A stretch of 64,000 nt of DNA from CAZTUH01 sp964616175 (GTDB lineage Bacteria > Pseudomonadota > Gammaproteobacteria > Burkholderiales > Burkholderiaceae_B), in contig CAZTUH010000003.1 of assembly GCA_964616175.1 (NCBI GenBank), forward strand, positions 62,001-126,000, in the 5' to 3' direction. The notes beneath the pieces were generated by a model. That model was not told the DNA's origin and did not search any database. It was given only the letters and a program-made list of their open reading frames with translations. Positions 43,425-54,147 of the stretch are shown here, one piece after another (the stretch's first letter is position 1; each line of letters starts with the position of its first letter). Position numbers and translations under genes: made by a program.

Positions 43425-44720
43425 ATGAATAAAAATTTAGCAGTGATTGGAACCCAATGGGGTGATGAAGGAAAAGGGAAAATAGTTGATTGGTTAGCCC
43501 GTTCTTCTGCAGCAGTTATTCGTTTTCAAGGAGGACATAATGCTGGGCATACAATTTTCATTAATGGGAAGAAAACTGTTCTTCGGTTAATTCCATCGGG
43601 TATCATGCACAATGCTGTTGAATGTTTTCTAGGAAACGGTGTTGTATTATCTGTTGAGGAATTGCTTAAAGAAATTCAAGAATTGGAAAAATGTAACATA
43701 GAAGTACGATCTAGGTTAAGAATATCTGAAATTTGCCCACTAATTCTTCCTTCTCACATTGCTCTTGATAAGTCTCGTGAAATTCAAAAGGAAAAGACCA
43801 AAATAGGAACAACAGGAAGAGGCATTGGACCTGCTTATGAAGATAAAATAGCACGTCGTGCATTGCGCATTCAAGATCTTTTCATACCTAAAATTTTTTC
43901 CGAAAAACTTCATGAAATTCTTCATTATCACAATTTTATCTTAACAAAATATTTCAATTCGGAACCTATAAGTTTTAATAAGGTTTTCAATCAAGCTATG
44001 GAGTTTGCACCCACTCTTCTTCCTATGGTCAAGAATGTTTCAACAGAACTAATTTCTCTTCAGAAAGCTAAGAAACGTTTACTTTTCGAGGGTGCGCAAG
44101 GTTCATTATTAGATATTGATTATGGAACGTATCCATATGTGACAAGCAGTAGTTGTACTGTAGGAGGAATATTCGCTGGTGCTGGAATTCCTCCTAGATC
44201 AGTAGATTATGTACTAGGAATTGCAAAAGCTTATACAACCCGTGTTGGAAATGGTCCATTTCCAACAGAATTAATGGATAAATCTGGAGCTAAGTTAGCA
44301 ACCATTGGAAAAGAATTTGGCTCAGTTACTGGAAGGTCTCGGAGATGTGGTTGGTTTGATGCGCCTGCTGTAAAGCTTTCCATTATTCTTAATGGAATTT
44401 CTGGTCTATGCATTACAAAATTAGATGTTTTAGATACATTTGAAAAGATACGTTTATGTATAGGATATAATTTATCAGGAAAATTTCATAATATTTTTCC
44501 ATATGGTTCATGCTCATTGGAAAAATTAGAACCGGTTTTTGAGGAAATCCCTGGTTGGATGAGTCCAACCGTTGGAATTAGAGCATTTGAAAGATTACCT
44601 CCAGAAGCTCGTTTTTATTTAAAGCGCATTACAGAAATATGTGAGGTTCCTATTGATATTATTTCAACCGGTCCTGATAGGGAAGAAATTATTGTCCTAA
44701 AAAATCCTTTTAATGTTTAA
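43425..44720 (+). CDS. purA: Adenylosuccinate synthetase
   Basis: GTP-dependent conversion of IMP and aspartate to adenylosuccinate, the first step to AMP. ATG 43425 (MNKNLAVIGTQWGDEGKGK) gives 431 residues, the usual size; the frame is open 16 codons further upstream but with unrelated sequence. GDEGKGK, GHNAGHT, GTTGRGIGPAYEDK and VGNGPFPTE are all present. No clear ribosome-binding site. Confidence 0.97.
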   Translation: MNKNLAVIGTQWGDEGKGKIVDWLARSSAAVIRFQGGHNAGHTIFINGKKTVLRLIPSGIMHNAVECFLGNGVVLSVEELLKEIQELEKCNIEVRSRLRISEICPLILPSHIALDKSREIQKEKTKIGTTGRGIGPAYEDKIARRALRIQDLFIPKIFSEKLHEILHYHNFILTKYFNSEPISFNKVFNQAMEFAPTLLPMVKNVSTELISLQKAKKRLLFEGAQGSLLDIDYGTYPYVTSSSCTVGGIFAGAGIPPRSVDYVLGIAKAYTTRVGNGPFPTELMDKSGAKLATIGKEFGSVTGRSRRCGWFDAPAVKLSIILNGISGLCITKLDVLDTFEKIRLCIGYNLSGKFHNIFPYGSCSLEKLEPVFEEIPGWMSPTVGIRAFERLPPEARFYLKRITEICEVPIDIISTGPDREEIIVLKNPFNV

Positions 44721-44826
44721 TGTTTCCTGTCTAATATTAAAAAATATATAGTGAGGTTGTTTTCTTTATGAATAAGATCTCTTCGATCTGCTGGAGATAT
44801 TTTATTTCCTGGGAGATTCTTTGTTT

Positions 44827-45369
44827 ATGAAAGCTTCATTCAATGATGACAGTCATCGATGGATAAGCTGGGATGAATATCATTATTTAATCGAATGTTT
44901 AGCTCTAAAAGTCTATTCCTCAAATTGGAAATTCGACCAAATTCTTTGTCTAGCTAGAGGAGGAGTAAGAATTGGAGATGTGATGTCTCGAATTTTTAAC
45001 GTTCCACTTGGAATACTTGCTACCAGTAGTTATCGGGAAGCTTCTGGTACAAAACAAGGGAATCTAGATATTGCTAAATACATTACTATTACGAAAGATA
45101 CATTATCTGGACATGTACTTCTAGTGGATGATATGGTTGATACAGGTTTGACTTTCAAAAAGGTTTTTATTCACTTAGAAAAGCAATTTTCTGATATTAC
45201 TGAACTGCGTGGAGCTGTTTTATGGTGCAAAGGACATTCCACAATAATTCCTGATTATCATGTTTGTGCATTGCCAACAAATCCATGGATTCACCAACCT
45301 TTTGAAGATTACGATAGTTTACAACCCCATCAATTAGAATCTTGGATAAGACGTGGGTCACGGCAATAA
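44827..45369 (+). CDS. Purine-type phosphoribosyltransferase
   Basis: A 180-residue PRTase-fold protein. The PRPP-binding motif VLLVDDMVDTGLT is clear and LARGGVRIGDVMS matches the hypoxanthine/xanthine group. Such proteins commonly follow purA in betaproteobacteria and probably salvage hypoxanthine, guanine or xanthine; the exact base is not predictable. TTG 44821 is an alternative start, with GGGAG five bases upstream of it and 11 upstream of the ATG. Confidence 0.8.
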   Translation: MKASFNDDSHRWISWDEYHYLIECLALKVYSSNWKFDQILCLARGGVRIGDVMSRIFNVPLGILATSSYREASGTKQGNLDIAKYITITKDTLSGHVLLVDDMVDTGLTFKKVFIHLEKQFSDITELRGAVLWCKGHSTIIPDYHVCALPTNPWIHQPFEDYDSLQPHQLESWIRRGSRQ

Positions 45370-45508
45370 TTTTATTGTTGAATTGAGCTTAATATGATAC
45401 AATGCAGACATGAACTATCATTTGGTTTCTATGTTTTTGAGATTTGATGAATTGTGTCTTCGGTTTTTATTTTAGTTAGTTACTATCCAACATAGGTTTC
45501 ATAATTTT

Positions 45509-45721
45509 ATGCCAACCGTTCGATTGAAAGAAAATGAACCATTTGAAAGTGCTTTGCGCCGTTTCAAACGAACTATTGAGAAGACAGGCCTTCTAACTGA
45601 GCTGCGTTCTCGTGAGTTTTATGAAAAACCAACTGCTGAACGAAAAAGAAAGTTAGCTGCCGCAGTGAAAAGGCAGTATAAACGAATCCGAAGCCAACAA
45701 CTGCCCCCCCGCATGTATTGA
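45509..45721 (+). CDS. rpsU: 30S ribosomal protein S21
   Basis: Small-subunit protein near the anti-Shine-Dalgarno region. The 70 residues MPTVRLKENEPFESALRRF ... RQYKRIRSQQ are diagnostic of bS21. It precedes dnaG and rpoD, the ancient macromolecular synthesis operon; the yqeY-like gene often found between rpsU and dnaG in betaproteobacteria is missing. Confidence 0.97.
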   Translation: MPTVRLKENEPFESALRRFKRTIEKTGLLTELRSREFYEKPTAERKRKLAAAVKRQYKRIRSQQLPPRMY

Positions 45722-45753
45722 CAAGATTTATTTTTACTTGATTAGGTAGATTT

Positions 45754-47541
45754 TTGATACCAGAATCTTTCATTCGAGATTTGTTATTTCGTGTTGATCT
45801 CGTTGAGATTATTGGTCGTCATCTTCCCCTACGCAGAAGGGGCTCTAGTTTGGTATCAATTTGTCCTTTTCATAGTGAGAAAAATCCATCGTTTACAGTA
45901 AACGTACCTGGCCAATTCTATCATTGTTTTGGGTGTGGAGCACATGGAAATGCCATTTCATTCTTGATGAAATACCTTGGTCTATCCTTTCAAGATTCTA
46001 TTGATTTTTTAGCTAAAACAATAGGAATTTCAACTTTTGAAGAAAAAAGAATACAGGATTCTCCTCAAAAAAAATTGATCCAAAAAAAGAAATTACACTG
46101 CAAGATATTGCAGATAGCATTGTCATACTATGAAGAAAAACTTCAAAATTCTTCTGTTGCATTTAATTATCTTAAAAGTCGGGGAATCACAGAAAAAATT
46201 GCAAGAAAATTTTGTCTCGGCTGGGCAGATTTTAAAATCAATGGTTTGAGAAAGGTTTTTGAAAATTATAACGAACCTATACTTATTGATGTAGGTCTAG
46301 TTATTGAACAAAGCTTTCAAAAACGTTGTGATCGTTTTCGCGGAAGAATTATGTTCCCAATTCGAAATATGGATAGGGGAGATATTATTGCTTTTGGCGG
46401 GCGTGCCATCACTGAAGATCATAAACCAAAATATATCAATACCTCTGAAACACTTTTGTTTTCAAAGGGTCGAGAATTATATGGTTTTTTCGAAGCACAT
46501 TCTGAAATCAAGAAAATGGGTATGGTCATTATTGTTGAAGGCTATATGGATGTTATAAGCTTAGCACAACAAGGTATTGAAAATGTTGTTGCCTTGCTAG
46601 GAACTTCTGTTACGCTTGAGCATGTTATTAAATTATTCCATGTTAGTAATTCTTTGCTATTTTGTTTTGATGGAGATGAAGCTGGAAAAAAAGCAGCTTG
46701 GCGCGCCCTAAAGACTTGCTTACCACTGCTGAAAAATCAAGAAATTGTAAGATTTTTGTTTCTTCCAGAAGGACATGATCCTGATTCTTATATCCGTTCA
46801 TTTGGAAGTAATGATTTTCAATCATTACTTAAGAATTCTATTTCTTTATCAAAGTTTCTTCTGCAGGAACTATCTGTACGTTATAAAATTAGTGAAGCAG
46901 AAGGCCGGACCAGTTTGCTGGTTGAAGCTAAGGATTTATTAAGTTTGATTCCTAATAATATTTATCGAATTCAGATCGAGCATGAATTAGCTCCTTTAGT
47001 TCACTTAACTGCTAATGAATTGCGGGTTTTTTTGAAACAAGATATGTGGCTAGCGAAACCACTTAATTTCAAAACACTAAAATCAGGAACGATGGAAATT
47101 AAAAATACAAATAATCATCGATCGGAGTTTAGTTTTTCTCTAACTTATCGTTTAATAAGCTTATTGCTATTATATCCTGACTTAATCGAATCTATTGAAA
47201 CTCAAGAAATGACAATCCTTGATAAAGAACCTTGTCTGAGAGTTGCAAAGCATCTAGTTTTTCTAGCAAAACAAACGGGTGCTCGGGGCATAAAAGATAC
47301 AATTGGAGTTGTAAAATCAGGTTCTGAATTGAATAAATTCATGATAGAACTTGAAGGCAAGAGTAAATGGAGAATAGGTTTACCTCATCCAAAGCAAGAG
47401 ATGAAAGATATTTTTAGGAAAATTAAGCTTATGAATATTCAAAAAGAAATGGATAATCTCGCAAAAACTGGATTACATTTTCAAAAGGATCAAGAAAGAT
47501 ATCAGTATCTTTCTCAAGAAATGAAAAACATGAAAAAATGA
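45754..47541 (+). CDS. dnaG: DNA primase
   Basis: Makes RNA primers at the fork under control of DnaB. The 595-residue protein starts at TTG 45754 (family start xIPESFIRDLL). The N-terminal zinc ribbon is CPFHSEKNPSFTV...FYHCFGCGAHG (about 38-64). The TOPRIM core has VIIVEGYMDVISLAQ and FCFDGDEAGKKAA, and the C-terminal DnaB-binding domain is diverged. Its helicase partner dnaB is also in this window. Confidence 0.96.
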   Translation: MIPESFIRDLLFRVDLVEIIGRHLPLRRRGSSLVSICPFHSEKNPSFTVNVPGQFYHCFGCGAHGNAISFLMKYLGLSFQDSIDFLAKTIGISTFEEKRIQDSPQKKLIQKKKLHCKILQIALSYYEEKLQNSSVAFNYLKSRGITEKIARKFCLGWADFKINGLRKVFENYNEPILIDVGLVIEQSFQKRCDRFRGRIMFPIRNMDRGDIIAFGGRAITEDHKPKYINTSETLLFSKGRELYGFFEAHSEIKKMGMVIIVEGYMDVISLAQQGIENVVALLGTSVTLEHVIKLFHVSNSLLFCFDGDEAGKKAAWRALKTCLPLLKNQEIVRFLFLPEGHDPDSYIRSFGSNDFQSLLKNSISLSKFLLQELSVRYKISEAEGRTSLLVEAKDLLSLIPNNIYRIQIEHELAPLVHLTANELRVFLKQDMWLAKPLNFKTLKSGTMEIKNTNNHRSEFSFSLTYRLISLLLLYPDLIESIETQEMTILDKEPCLRVAKHLVFLAKQTGARGIKDTIGVVKSGSELNKFMIELEGKSKWRIGLPHPKQEMKDIFRKIKLMNIQKEMDNLAKTGLHFQKDQERYQYLSQEMKNMKK

Positions 47542-47786
47542 AAAATAATTAATGCATTTATTATATATTGTTAAAGACAAAGGATAACTGCTTTCTCAAA
47601 GAAATTTGTAGAAAGTAAAAGGTATTACCTGTTTTTCTTATTTTTTGAGAAATCAATTTAGAAAGTTCTTGTAATATTTTTCAGATTTGATGATCAGAAT
47701 CATTTTTATAGATTTTCTATAAGGAAACATCTACCTATATCTTGAAAAAAGGAAATACAGAAATTGAAAATTCAGAGAATAAAGCA

Positions 47787-49904
47787 ATGAGCAAATTTAA
47801 GCCTTTCACTGGAAAAAAAGCAAATAAAATTGGTAAATTAACCCAAACTAATGAAGAAAATAAAATGGCCTTAGATCATTTGAAAGGTTTCACTTGTTAC
47901 TTGAAAAATTCGTCAGAAAAAACAGAAAATAAGATAAATTCATCTAGTAAGGAAAATGAAAATTTTTTTTCAGAAGATAAAATTTTGGTTCCAGAAACAA
48001 AGATTTCAAGACGATTTGGAAAACGCCAAAAAGGAGATCCAAAGGATTTAATGATCCGAGGACCTATTTCCCAAGAAGAATATGAAGCTCGCAGGAATCG
48101 ATTGAAGCAATTGATCAAACTGGGAAAGGATCGTGGTTATCTAACTTATGGAGAAATTAATGATCATTTACCAGATGATTTGGTTGAGGCAGAAGCAATT
48201 GATGGCATTATAGGTACATTCAGTGATATGGGTATTGCTGTTTACGATCAAGCTCCCGATGCCGAAACACTTCTTATGAATGAGAACACCCCTATTGTTG
48301 CAAATGATGATGATGTCGAGGATGAAGCTGAAGTTGCTTTGACAACTGTAGATTCAGATTTTGGCAGAACAACTGATCCTGTAAGAATGTATATGAGAGA
48401 AATGGGGATTGTGGGACTTTTGACGCGTGAGGGAGAAATCGAAATTGCCAAGCGCATTGAAGATGGTTTAAAGCATATGGTTATGGCTATTTCAGCATGT
48501 CCAACAACTATCCGGGAGATCTTAGAAAATAGTTACCGAGTCAGAGAAGGGAAATTACAAATTGATGAAATAGTAGATGGGCTGATTGATCCCGAAGATG
48601 GTGAAGAATATGCTGGATCTGGATCAATCTTAGAAGATAATGAAATAGAAGAGGGACCAGCTGGTGGAATGTCATTTAAGCAATTAGAAGACTTGCGCAT
48701 GAAAAGTCTTTTAAAATTTGATAGAGTTTCTCTTCTCTATCAGAATATGCAGGATGCTTACAAGGATGTTGGATATAATTCTTGGTCTTATTGTAAGGCT
48801 CAACAATCTATTCAAAATGAGCTTGTTTGTATAAGATTTACAGCAAAGATGGTTGAGAAACTTGCTGATACGTTACGCAATCAAGTAGAGAACGTACGAA
48901 AGATTGAACGTGCAATTTTAACTGCTTGTGTAGATCGAGGAGGAATGTCTCGTTCCCGTTTTATTAAAATTTTTCCAGGTAATGAAACTAATATTCGTTG
49001 GATATTGGATGAATTATCTAATAAAAATTACTTTTCTGAGTTTCTTGAACGACAAGTGCCTAATATTCAAGAGCTTCAAAATAAATTAATTCATCTACAG
49101 AATAGCATTGCATTACCTTTAAAAGATTTGAAAAATGTAAATAAGCAGATGGCTTCCGGTGAAGCCAAAGCACGAAAAGCTAAAAGGGAAATGATAGAAG
49201 CTAATCTCCGTTTAGTTATATCCATTGCTAAGAAATATACAAACCGAGGGCTGCAGTTTCTAGATTTGATTCAGGAAGGAAATATTGGGTTAATGAAAGC
49301 TGTCGACAAATTTGAATATCGACGAGGATATAAATTTTCGACATATGCAACATGGTGGATAAGGCAAGCTATTACTCGTTCTATTGCAGATCAAGCAAGA
49401 ACAATACGCATCCCTGTTCATATGATAGAAACAATTAACAAAATGAACAGAATAAGTCGTCAAATTTTGCAAGAAACTGGATCAGAACCTGATCTTTCAA
49501 CTTTTGCTGAGAAGATGGAAATGCCAGAAGATAAAATTCGAAAAATTTTAAAGATTGCAAAAGAACCGATTTCTATGGAAACTCCAATTGGAGATGATGA
49601 TGATTCACATCTTGGAGATTTTATAGAAGATTCTTCTACGCTTGCTCCCGCTGATGCTGCTTTGCATGGTTCTATGCGTGAAATTGTTAAAGAAGTACTA
49701 GATTCCTTGACTCCACGAGAAGCAAAGGTTCTTCGAATGCGTTTTGGAATAGAAATGAATACGGATCAAACACTTGAAGAAGTTGGAAGACAATTTGATG
49801 TTACGCGTGAACGCATTCGACAAATTGAAGCTAAAGCTTTGCGAAAATTGCGTCATCCTAGCAGAGCTGATAAACTCAAGAGTTTTCTGGATAATCAGAA
49901 ATAA
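47787..49904 (+). CDS. rpoD: RNA polymerase primary sigma factor RpoD
   Basis: Housekeeping sigma-70. From ATG 47787 (MSKFKPFTGKKANK) it has 705 residues; TTG 47742 would give 720. Region 1.1 (QLIKLGKDRGYLTYGEINDHLPDD), the non-conserved insert, region 2 (LRLVISIAKKYTNRGLQFLDLI; YATWWIRQAITR), region 3 and region 4.2 helix-turn-helix (DVTRERIRQIEAKALRKLR) are all intact. tRNA-Ile follows, as in other betaproteobacteria. Confidence 0.96.
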   Translation: MSKFKPFTGKKANKIGKLTQTNEENKMALDHLKGFTCYLKNSSEKTENKINSSSKENENFFSEDKILVPETKISRRFGKRQKGDPKDLMIRGPISQEEYEARRNRLKQLIKLGKDRGYLTYGEINDHLPDDLVEAEAIDGIIGTFSDMGIAVYDQAPDAETLLMNENTPIVANDDDVEDEAEVALTTVDSDFGRTTDPVRMYMREMGIVGLLTREGEIEIAKRIEDGLKHMVMAISACPTTIREILENSYRVREGKLQIDEIVDGLIDPEDGEEYAGSGSILEDNEIEEGPAGGMSFKQLEDLRMKSLLKFDRVSLLYQNMQDAYKDVGYNSWSYCKAQQSIQNELVCIRFTAKMVEKLADTLRNQVENVRKIERAILTACVDRGGMSRSRFIKIFPGNETNIRWILDELSNKNYFSEFLERQVPNIQELQNKLIHLQNSIALPLKDLKNVNKQMASGEAKARKAKREMIEANLRLVISIAKKYTNRGLQFLDLIQEGNIGLMKAVDKFEYRRGYKFSTYATWWIRQAITRSIADQARTIRIPVHMIETINKMNRISRQILQETGSEPDLSTFAEKMEMPEDKIRKILKIAKEPISMETPIGDDDDSHLGDFIEDSSTLAPADAALHGSMREIVKEVLDSLTPREAKVLRMRFGIEMNTDQTLEEVGRQFDVTRERIRQIEAKALRKLRHPSRADKLKSFLDNQK

Positions 49905-49959
49905 ATCCTGACAATTTACAATAATTGACAGCAATAGAAGCAATATAAATAGATACAAG

Positions 49960-50035
<76 letters not shown>

Positions 50036-50231
50036 TTCCTATTTTTTGAAAAAGAATAGATCTAACATGGCAATTCAAATTCTGGAAACAATTATTATGT
50101 AAAATTTTTTTAGAAATTGTAAATTCTTTTGGAAAAAAATTATTCAATAATGTTTGATTAACAGTATTTGTTTTGGTTTTCAAATTAGCTGTAAATTTTG
50201 AAGAATGAATGGTTGCGGAAAATTTATTTAA

Positions 50232-51167
50232 ATGCAGAATATGGCACAACTAGGTTGCAATAATTTTCCTAATTGGCTGCAAGAGTGCAGAAAACATACA
50301 GAAAATATTCTTGAAAAATTCTTAAAAACTACTGAGAATAGTGTTCCTATCTCTCGGCTTTATCAAGCTATGCGGTATTCTGTTCTTGGAAGAGGAAAAA
50401 GAATTCGAGCTATTTTAGTCTATGCTACAGGTTTAGCAAATCAATTTGCACAGCAAGAACAAAGTTTTGTTAGAGATTCTCTTGATCATGCAGCAGCAGC
50501 AGTAGAATTGATTCATTCTTATTCATTGATACATGACGATTTACCATGTATGGATAATGCGATTTTGCGTCGAGGAAAACCTGCTTTGCATATTCAATTT
50601 GGTGAAGCAATTGCATTGCTAGCTGGAGATGCATTACAAAGCTTAGCTTTTGAACTGCTTGCAAACATTTCAAAAGATCCAGATGTAATAGTGAATGTGG
50701 TTAGAATCTTGGCTAATTCTTCTGGGGTTTCTGGAATGGTCGGGGGACAAATGATCGACTTGGCAAGTGTAAATCATAAATTATCAACAGAAGAAATAAA
50801 ATTTATGTATACTTTGAAGACAGGAGCGATTATTTCCTGCAGTGTTTCCTTGGGAGCAGCTATTGCCGAGTTAGATGCATCTACACGAGAAATTTTGAAG
50901 ATTTACTCCAGAACAATTGGTTTAGCTTTCCAAATTGTTGATGATATTCTTGATATAACCGAAAATGAATCTTCTCTTGGAAAGACAACTGGAAAAGATG
51001 CGTTAAAGAACAAGCCGACATATGTTTCAATGTTGGGTATTGACCAGGCTTGGGAATTTGCTCAAAGCTTACGAAAAATTGCACATGATGCTGCAAGAAA
51101 TATAGGTGGCTTGCTAGGAAAACGCTTAGTGAATATAGCTGACCTTGTTATTTTTAGAAATTTTTAA
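50232..51167 (+). CDS. ispA: Farnesyl diphosphate synthase / short-chain polyprenyl synthetase
   Basis: Condenses IPP with DMAPP and GPP. The 311 residues carry the first aspartate-rich motif DDLPCMD and the second DDILD (VDDILDITENE), plus LGRGKRIRAIL. ATG 50241 is an alternative start. It lies before dxs, the conserved ispA-dxs pair; xseB, normally upstream, is absent. Confidence 0.94.
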   Translation: MQNMAQLGCNNFPNWLQECRKHTENILEKFLKTTENSVPISRLYQAMRYSVLGRGKRIRAILVYATGLANQFAQQEQSFVRDSLDHAAAAVELIHSYSLIHDDLPCMDNAILRRGKPALHIQFGEAIALLAGDALQSLAFELLANISKDPDVIVNVVRILANSSGVSGMVGGQMIDLASVNHKLSTEEIKFMYTLKTGAIISCSVSLGAAIAELDASTREILKIYSRTIGLAFQIVDDILDITENESSLGKTTGKDALKNKPTYVSMLGIDQAWEFAQSLRKIAHDAARNIGGLLGKRLVNIADLVIFRNF

Positions 51168-51252
51168 AAAGCATGTTTCTTTTTGGTATTTAGCTGGATC
51201 CTAGGAATGCTTCGATCTCCTACACCTCTACTACCATTTTTCTTGAGAAAGA

Positions 51253-53115
51253 ATGAAGGAATCTTTATTAGATAAAATCAAAACTCCATTTGATTTAAAG
51301 GGAATAAATCAGCAAGATTTTGAAGCATTAGCTGAAGAACTTCGATATGAAATTATCGAAAAAGTTTCAAAGTCTGGGGGGCATCTTTCCTCAAATTTAG
51401 GCATAGTTGAATTAACTTTAGCATTACATTATGTTTTTGATACTCCGAATGATAGAATTATTTGGGATATTGGTCATCAATCTTATCCTCATAAAATTTT
51501 AACCGGACGAAGAAAAGCTATGGAAGGTTTGCGGCAGTTCGGCGGAATATCTGGATTTCCTAGGCGAATGGAATCTGAATATGACGCGTTTGGAACGGCA
51601 CACTCTTCAACCTCAATTTCTGCTGCACTAGGAATGGCCATTGCTGCACGCTATCAAAACATTAAACGTTGGCATATTGCTGTAATAGGTGATGGAGCTA
51701 TGTCTGCTGGAATGGCATTTGAAGCTATGAATAATGCAGGGATAACATCAAACATCAATCTCCTTGTCATACTAAATGATAATGACATGTCAATTTCTCC
51801 TGCAGTTGGTGCATTAAACCGTTATTTAGCTCGGTTAATGTCCGGAAGAGTTTATGCTGAAGTAAAAAAATTTGGACGATCAATATTTCAGAATGTGCCT
51901 TCAGTTCTGAAATTTTCCAAACGGTTTCAGGAACATTTGAAAGGAATGATCCTTCCAGCTACTCTTTTTGAAGAGCTTGGTTTTAACTATATTGGACCCA
52001 TTTGTGGTCATGATTTTTATGCACTTATTCCCACCTTAAGAAACATAAAAGAACTGCAAGGTCTGCAATTCTTACATGTCATAACCAAAAAAGGATATGG
52101 TTATGAATTAGCTGAAAAAAATCCAATTTTATATCATGGACCAGGAAAATTTGATCCGAAATTTGGAATTAATACAAGGATATTAAATTCAAGAAAAACA
52201 TATACTGAAATTTTTGGTCGATGGATTTGCGATATGGCTATAAAAGATACTCGCTTAATAGCTATTACACCTGCTATGCGTGAAGGTAGTGGTTTAGTAG
52301 AATTTGAACAACTTTTTCCAGATCGTTACTTTGATGTCGGTATTGCAGAACAGCATGCTATAACTTTTGCTGCAGGAATGGCTTGTGAAGGTTTAAAACC
52401 GGTAGTTGCAATCTATTCGACATTTTTACAGCGAGGCTATGACCAACTTATTCATGATGTTGCATTACAGAATCTAGATGTGACTTTTGCTCTAGATCGG
52501 GCTGGTCTTGTTGGGGCTGATGGAGCAACTCATTCGGGAAACTATGATATTGCATTTTTGCGATGCATACCGAATATGGTTATTGCTACTCCTTCTGACG
52601 AGAAGGAAACCGAGCTATTGCTTTCAATTTGTTATGAATATAAGGGCCCATCTTCTATCCGCTATCCTAGGGGGATTGCAGATGAAGCTCCTATATCCAA
52701 AAAACAAAATATTGCAAAATTAGGAAAAGGCTCAATAGTTCGAACTGGAAAGAACATAGCCATAATAGTTTTTGGAACTTTGCTGAAATCTGCCCTAAAA
52801 GTAGCAAATTTATATAACTTAAGTGTTATTGATATGCGTTTTGTTAAACCAATAGATATTGAGCTGATTTCCAAAATAGGAAGTAGTCATCAAGCAATAG
52901 TGACTCTGGAAGATGGAGCAATTATGGGAGGAGCTGGAAGTGCAGTTGTAGAAGTGTTGAACAAAGAAAAATTTGTGATTCCTACGTTACAATTAGGTTA
53001 TCCTGACAAGTTTATTGATCATGGCGATCAGAAACAACTGATGACTGACTTAGGTTTAGATGCTTCAGGCATTGAAAAATCAATACAAAGACGGTTTCAA
53101 AAGTTTCTAATTTAA
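51253..53115 (+). CDS. dxs: 1-deoxy-D-xylulose-5-phosphate synthase
   Basis: Thiamine-diphosphate enzyme that starts the MEP isoprenoid route from pyruvate and glyceraldehyde 3-phosphate, also feeding pyridoxal and thiamine synthesis. The 620 residues have the ThDP-binding stretch GDGAMSAGMAFEAMNNAG, the histidine in IGHQSYPHKILTGR, and DRAGLVGADGATHSG with FLRCIPNMVIATPSDE of the transketolase-like domain. Start ATG 51253, with GAAAGA nearby. folE2 follows. Confidence 0.97.
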   Translation: MKESLLDKIKTPFDLKGINQQDFEALAEELRYEIIEKVSKSGGHLSSNLGIVELTLALHYVFDTPNDRIIWDIGHQSYPHKILTGRRKAMEGLRQFGGISGFPRRMESEYDAFGTAHSSTSISAALGMAIAARYQNIKRWHIAVIGDGAMSAGMAFEAMNNAGITSNINLLVILNDNDMSISPAVGALNRYLARLMSGRVYAEVKKFGRSIFQNVPSVLKFSKRFQEHLKGMILPATLFEELGFNYIGPICGHDFYALIPTLRNIKELQGLQFLHVITKKGYGYELAEKNPILYHGPGKFDPKFGINTRILNSRKTYTEIFGRWICDMAIKDTRLIAITPAMREGSGLVEFEQLFPDRYFDVGIAEQHAITFAAGMACEGLKPVVAIYSTFLQRGYDQLIHDVALQNLDVTFALDRAGLVGADGATHSGNYDIAFLRCIPNMVIATPSDEKETELLLSICYEYKGPSSIRYPRGIADEAPISKKQNIAKLGKGSIVRTGKNIAIIVFGTLLKSALKVANLYNLSVIDMRFVKPIDIELISKIGSSHQAIVTLEDGAIMGGAGSAVVEVLNKEKFVIPTLQLGYPDKFIDHGDQKQLMTDLGLDASGIEKSIQRRFQKFLI

Positions 53116-53170
53116 ATTTTCCAAAGTCGAGAAACATGTTAATCAAAATTAAGTAAATAGGTAAAAATTA

Positions 53171-53968
53171 ATGCAATCTGTTAGTCCTGTTTCAAAAATA
53201 CCAGATATACAAAGCTTGTCAGATCTTCGACATATTGCAATCCATAGGGTAGGTGTTCGTAATGTTCGGCATCCAATATTACTAAGTAATAGTGAGGGAT
53301 TAAAACAGCTAACTATAGCTGATTGGACATTAACGGTAGCCTTGGAAGCAGGAGATAAAGGGACTCATATGTCTAGATTTATGACACTTTTAGAAAAATG
53401 TCGAAACCAAGTTATGACGCCTTTTCTTTTTTGTGAAATGTCTAAGAATATGTTATCCCTTTTAGATGCGGAAAATGGAGATATAACAGCTTCTTTTCCA
53501 TATTTTATAAATAAATCAGCTCCGGTATCTGGTGCTAAAAGTCTGCTTGATTATGAAGTAAAATGGACATCTCGAGCTTCAAGAAAAAGTGCCGAATTTG
53601 AATTATATGTCCGCGTGCCTGTTACTAGTTTATGTCCTTGTTCAAAAGCCATTTCCAAATATGGTGCTCATAATCAACGATCACATATATCAATCTCACT
53701 TATTTCTCATCAGGAACTGGATCTGGAATCCATTATACACCTTGTTGAAAAACAGGGTTCTTGCGAATTGTGGAGTTTACTTAAGCGTCCAGATGAACAA
53801 TTTGTAACAGAACAGGCATATGATAATCCGAAATTTGTAGAAGATCTGGTTCGTGATGTTGCAATATGTCTAAATAGACAATCTGGAATTATTCGTTATC
53901 GAATTGAGGCAGAAAATTTTGAATCAATTCATAACCATTCTGCATATGCTGTTATAGAAAGCAAATGA
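53171..53968 (+). CDS. folE2: GTP cyclohydrolase FolE2 (type IB)
   Basis: Makes 7,8-dihydroneopterin triphosphate for folate or queuosine, using varied metals instead of strictly zinc. The 265-residue protein has the FolE2 signature around the active-site cysteine (VTSLCPCSKAIS) and GAHNQRSHI. The N-terminal VGVRNVRHPI matches the family. The order dxs-folE2 is common in Burkholderiales. It appears complete. Confidence 0.94.
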   Translation: MQSVSPVSKIPDIQSLSDLRHIAIHRVGVRNVRHPILLSNSEGLKQLTIADWTLTVALEAGDKGTHMSRFMTLLEKCRNQVMTPFLFCEMSKNMLSLLDAENGDITASFPYFINKSAPVSGAKSLLDYEVKWTSRASRKSAEFELYVRVPVTSLCPCSKAISKYGAHNQRSHISISLISHQELDLESIIHLVEKQGSCELWSLLKRPDEQFVTEQAYDNPKFVEDLVRDVAICLNRQSGIIRYRIEAENFESIHNHSAYAVIESK

Positions 53969-54147
53969 TAGTGAATAAAAGAACCAGATACAATAGGATA
54001 TCTTACATAATTAAGAATTGTTTGCTATAAAGAAAGTATTGTTTTACAATTGCCAAATCCAGATGCTTGAAATTGCACGGTTTTTCCATTGTTGAACTCT
54101 GAAAAACTAGTAGGGCATTTTTTGAAGAGTATTTAAGGAAGTTTTCA

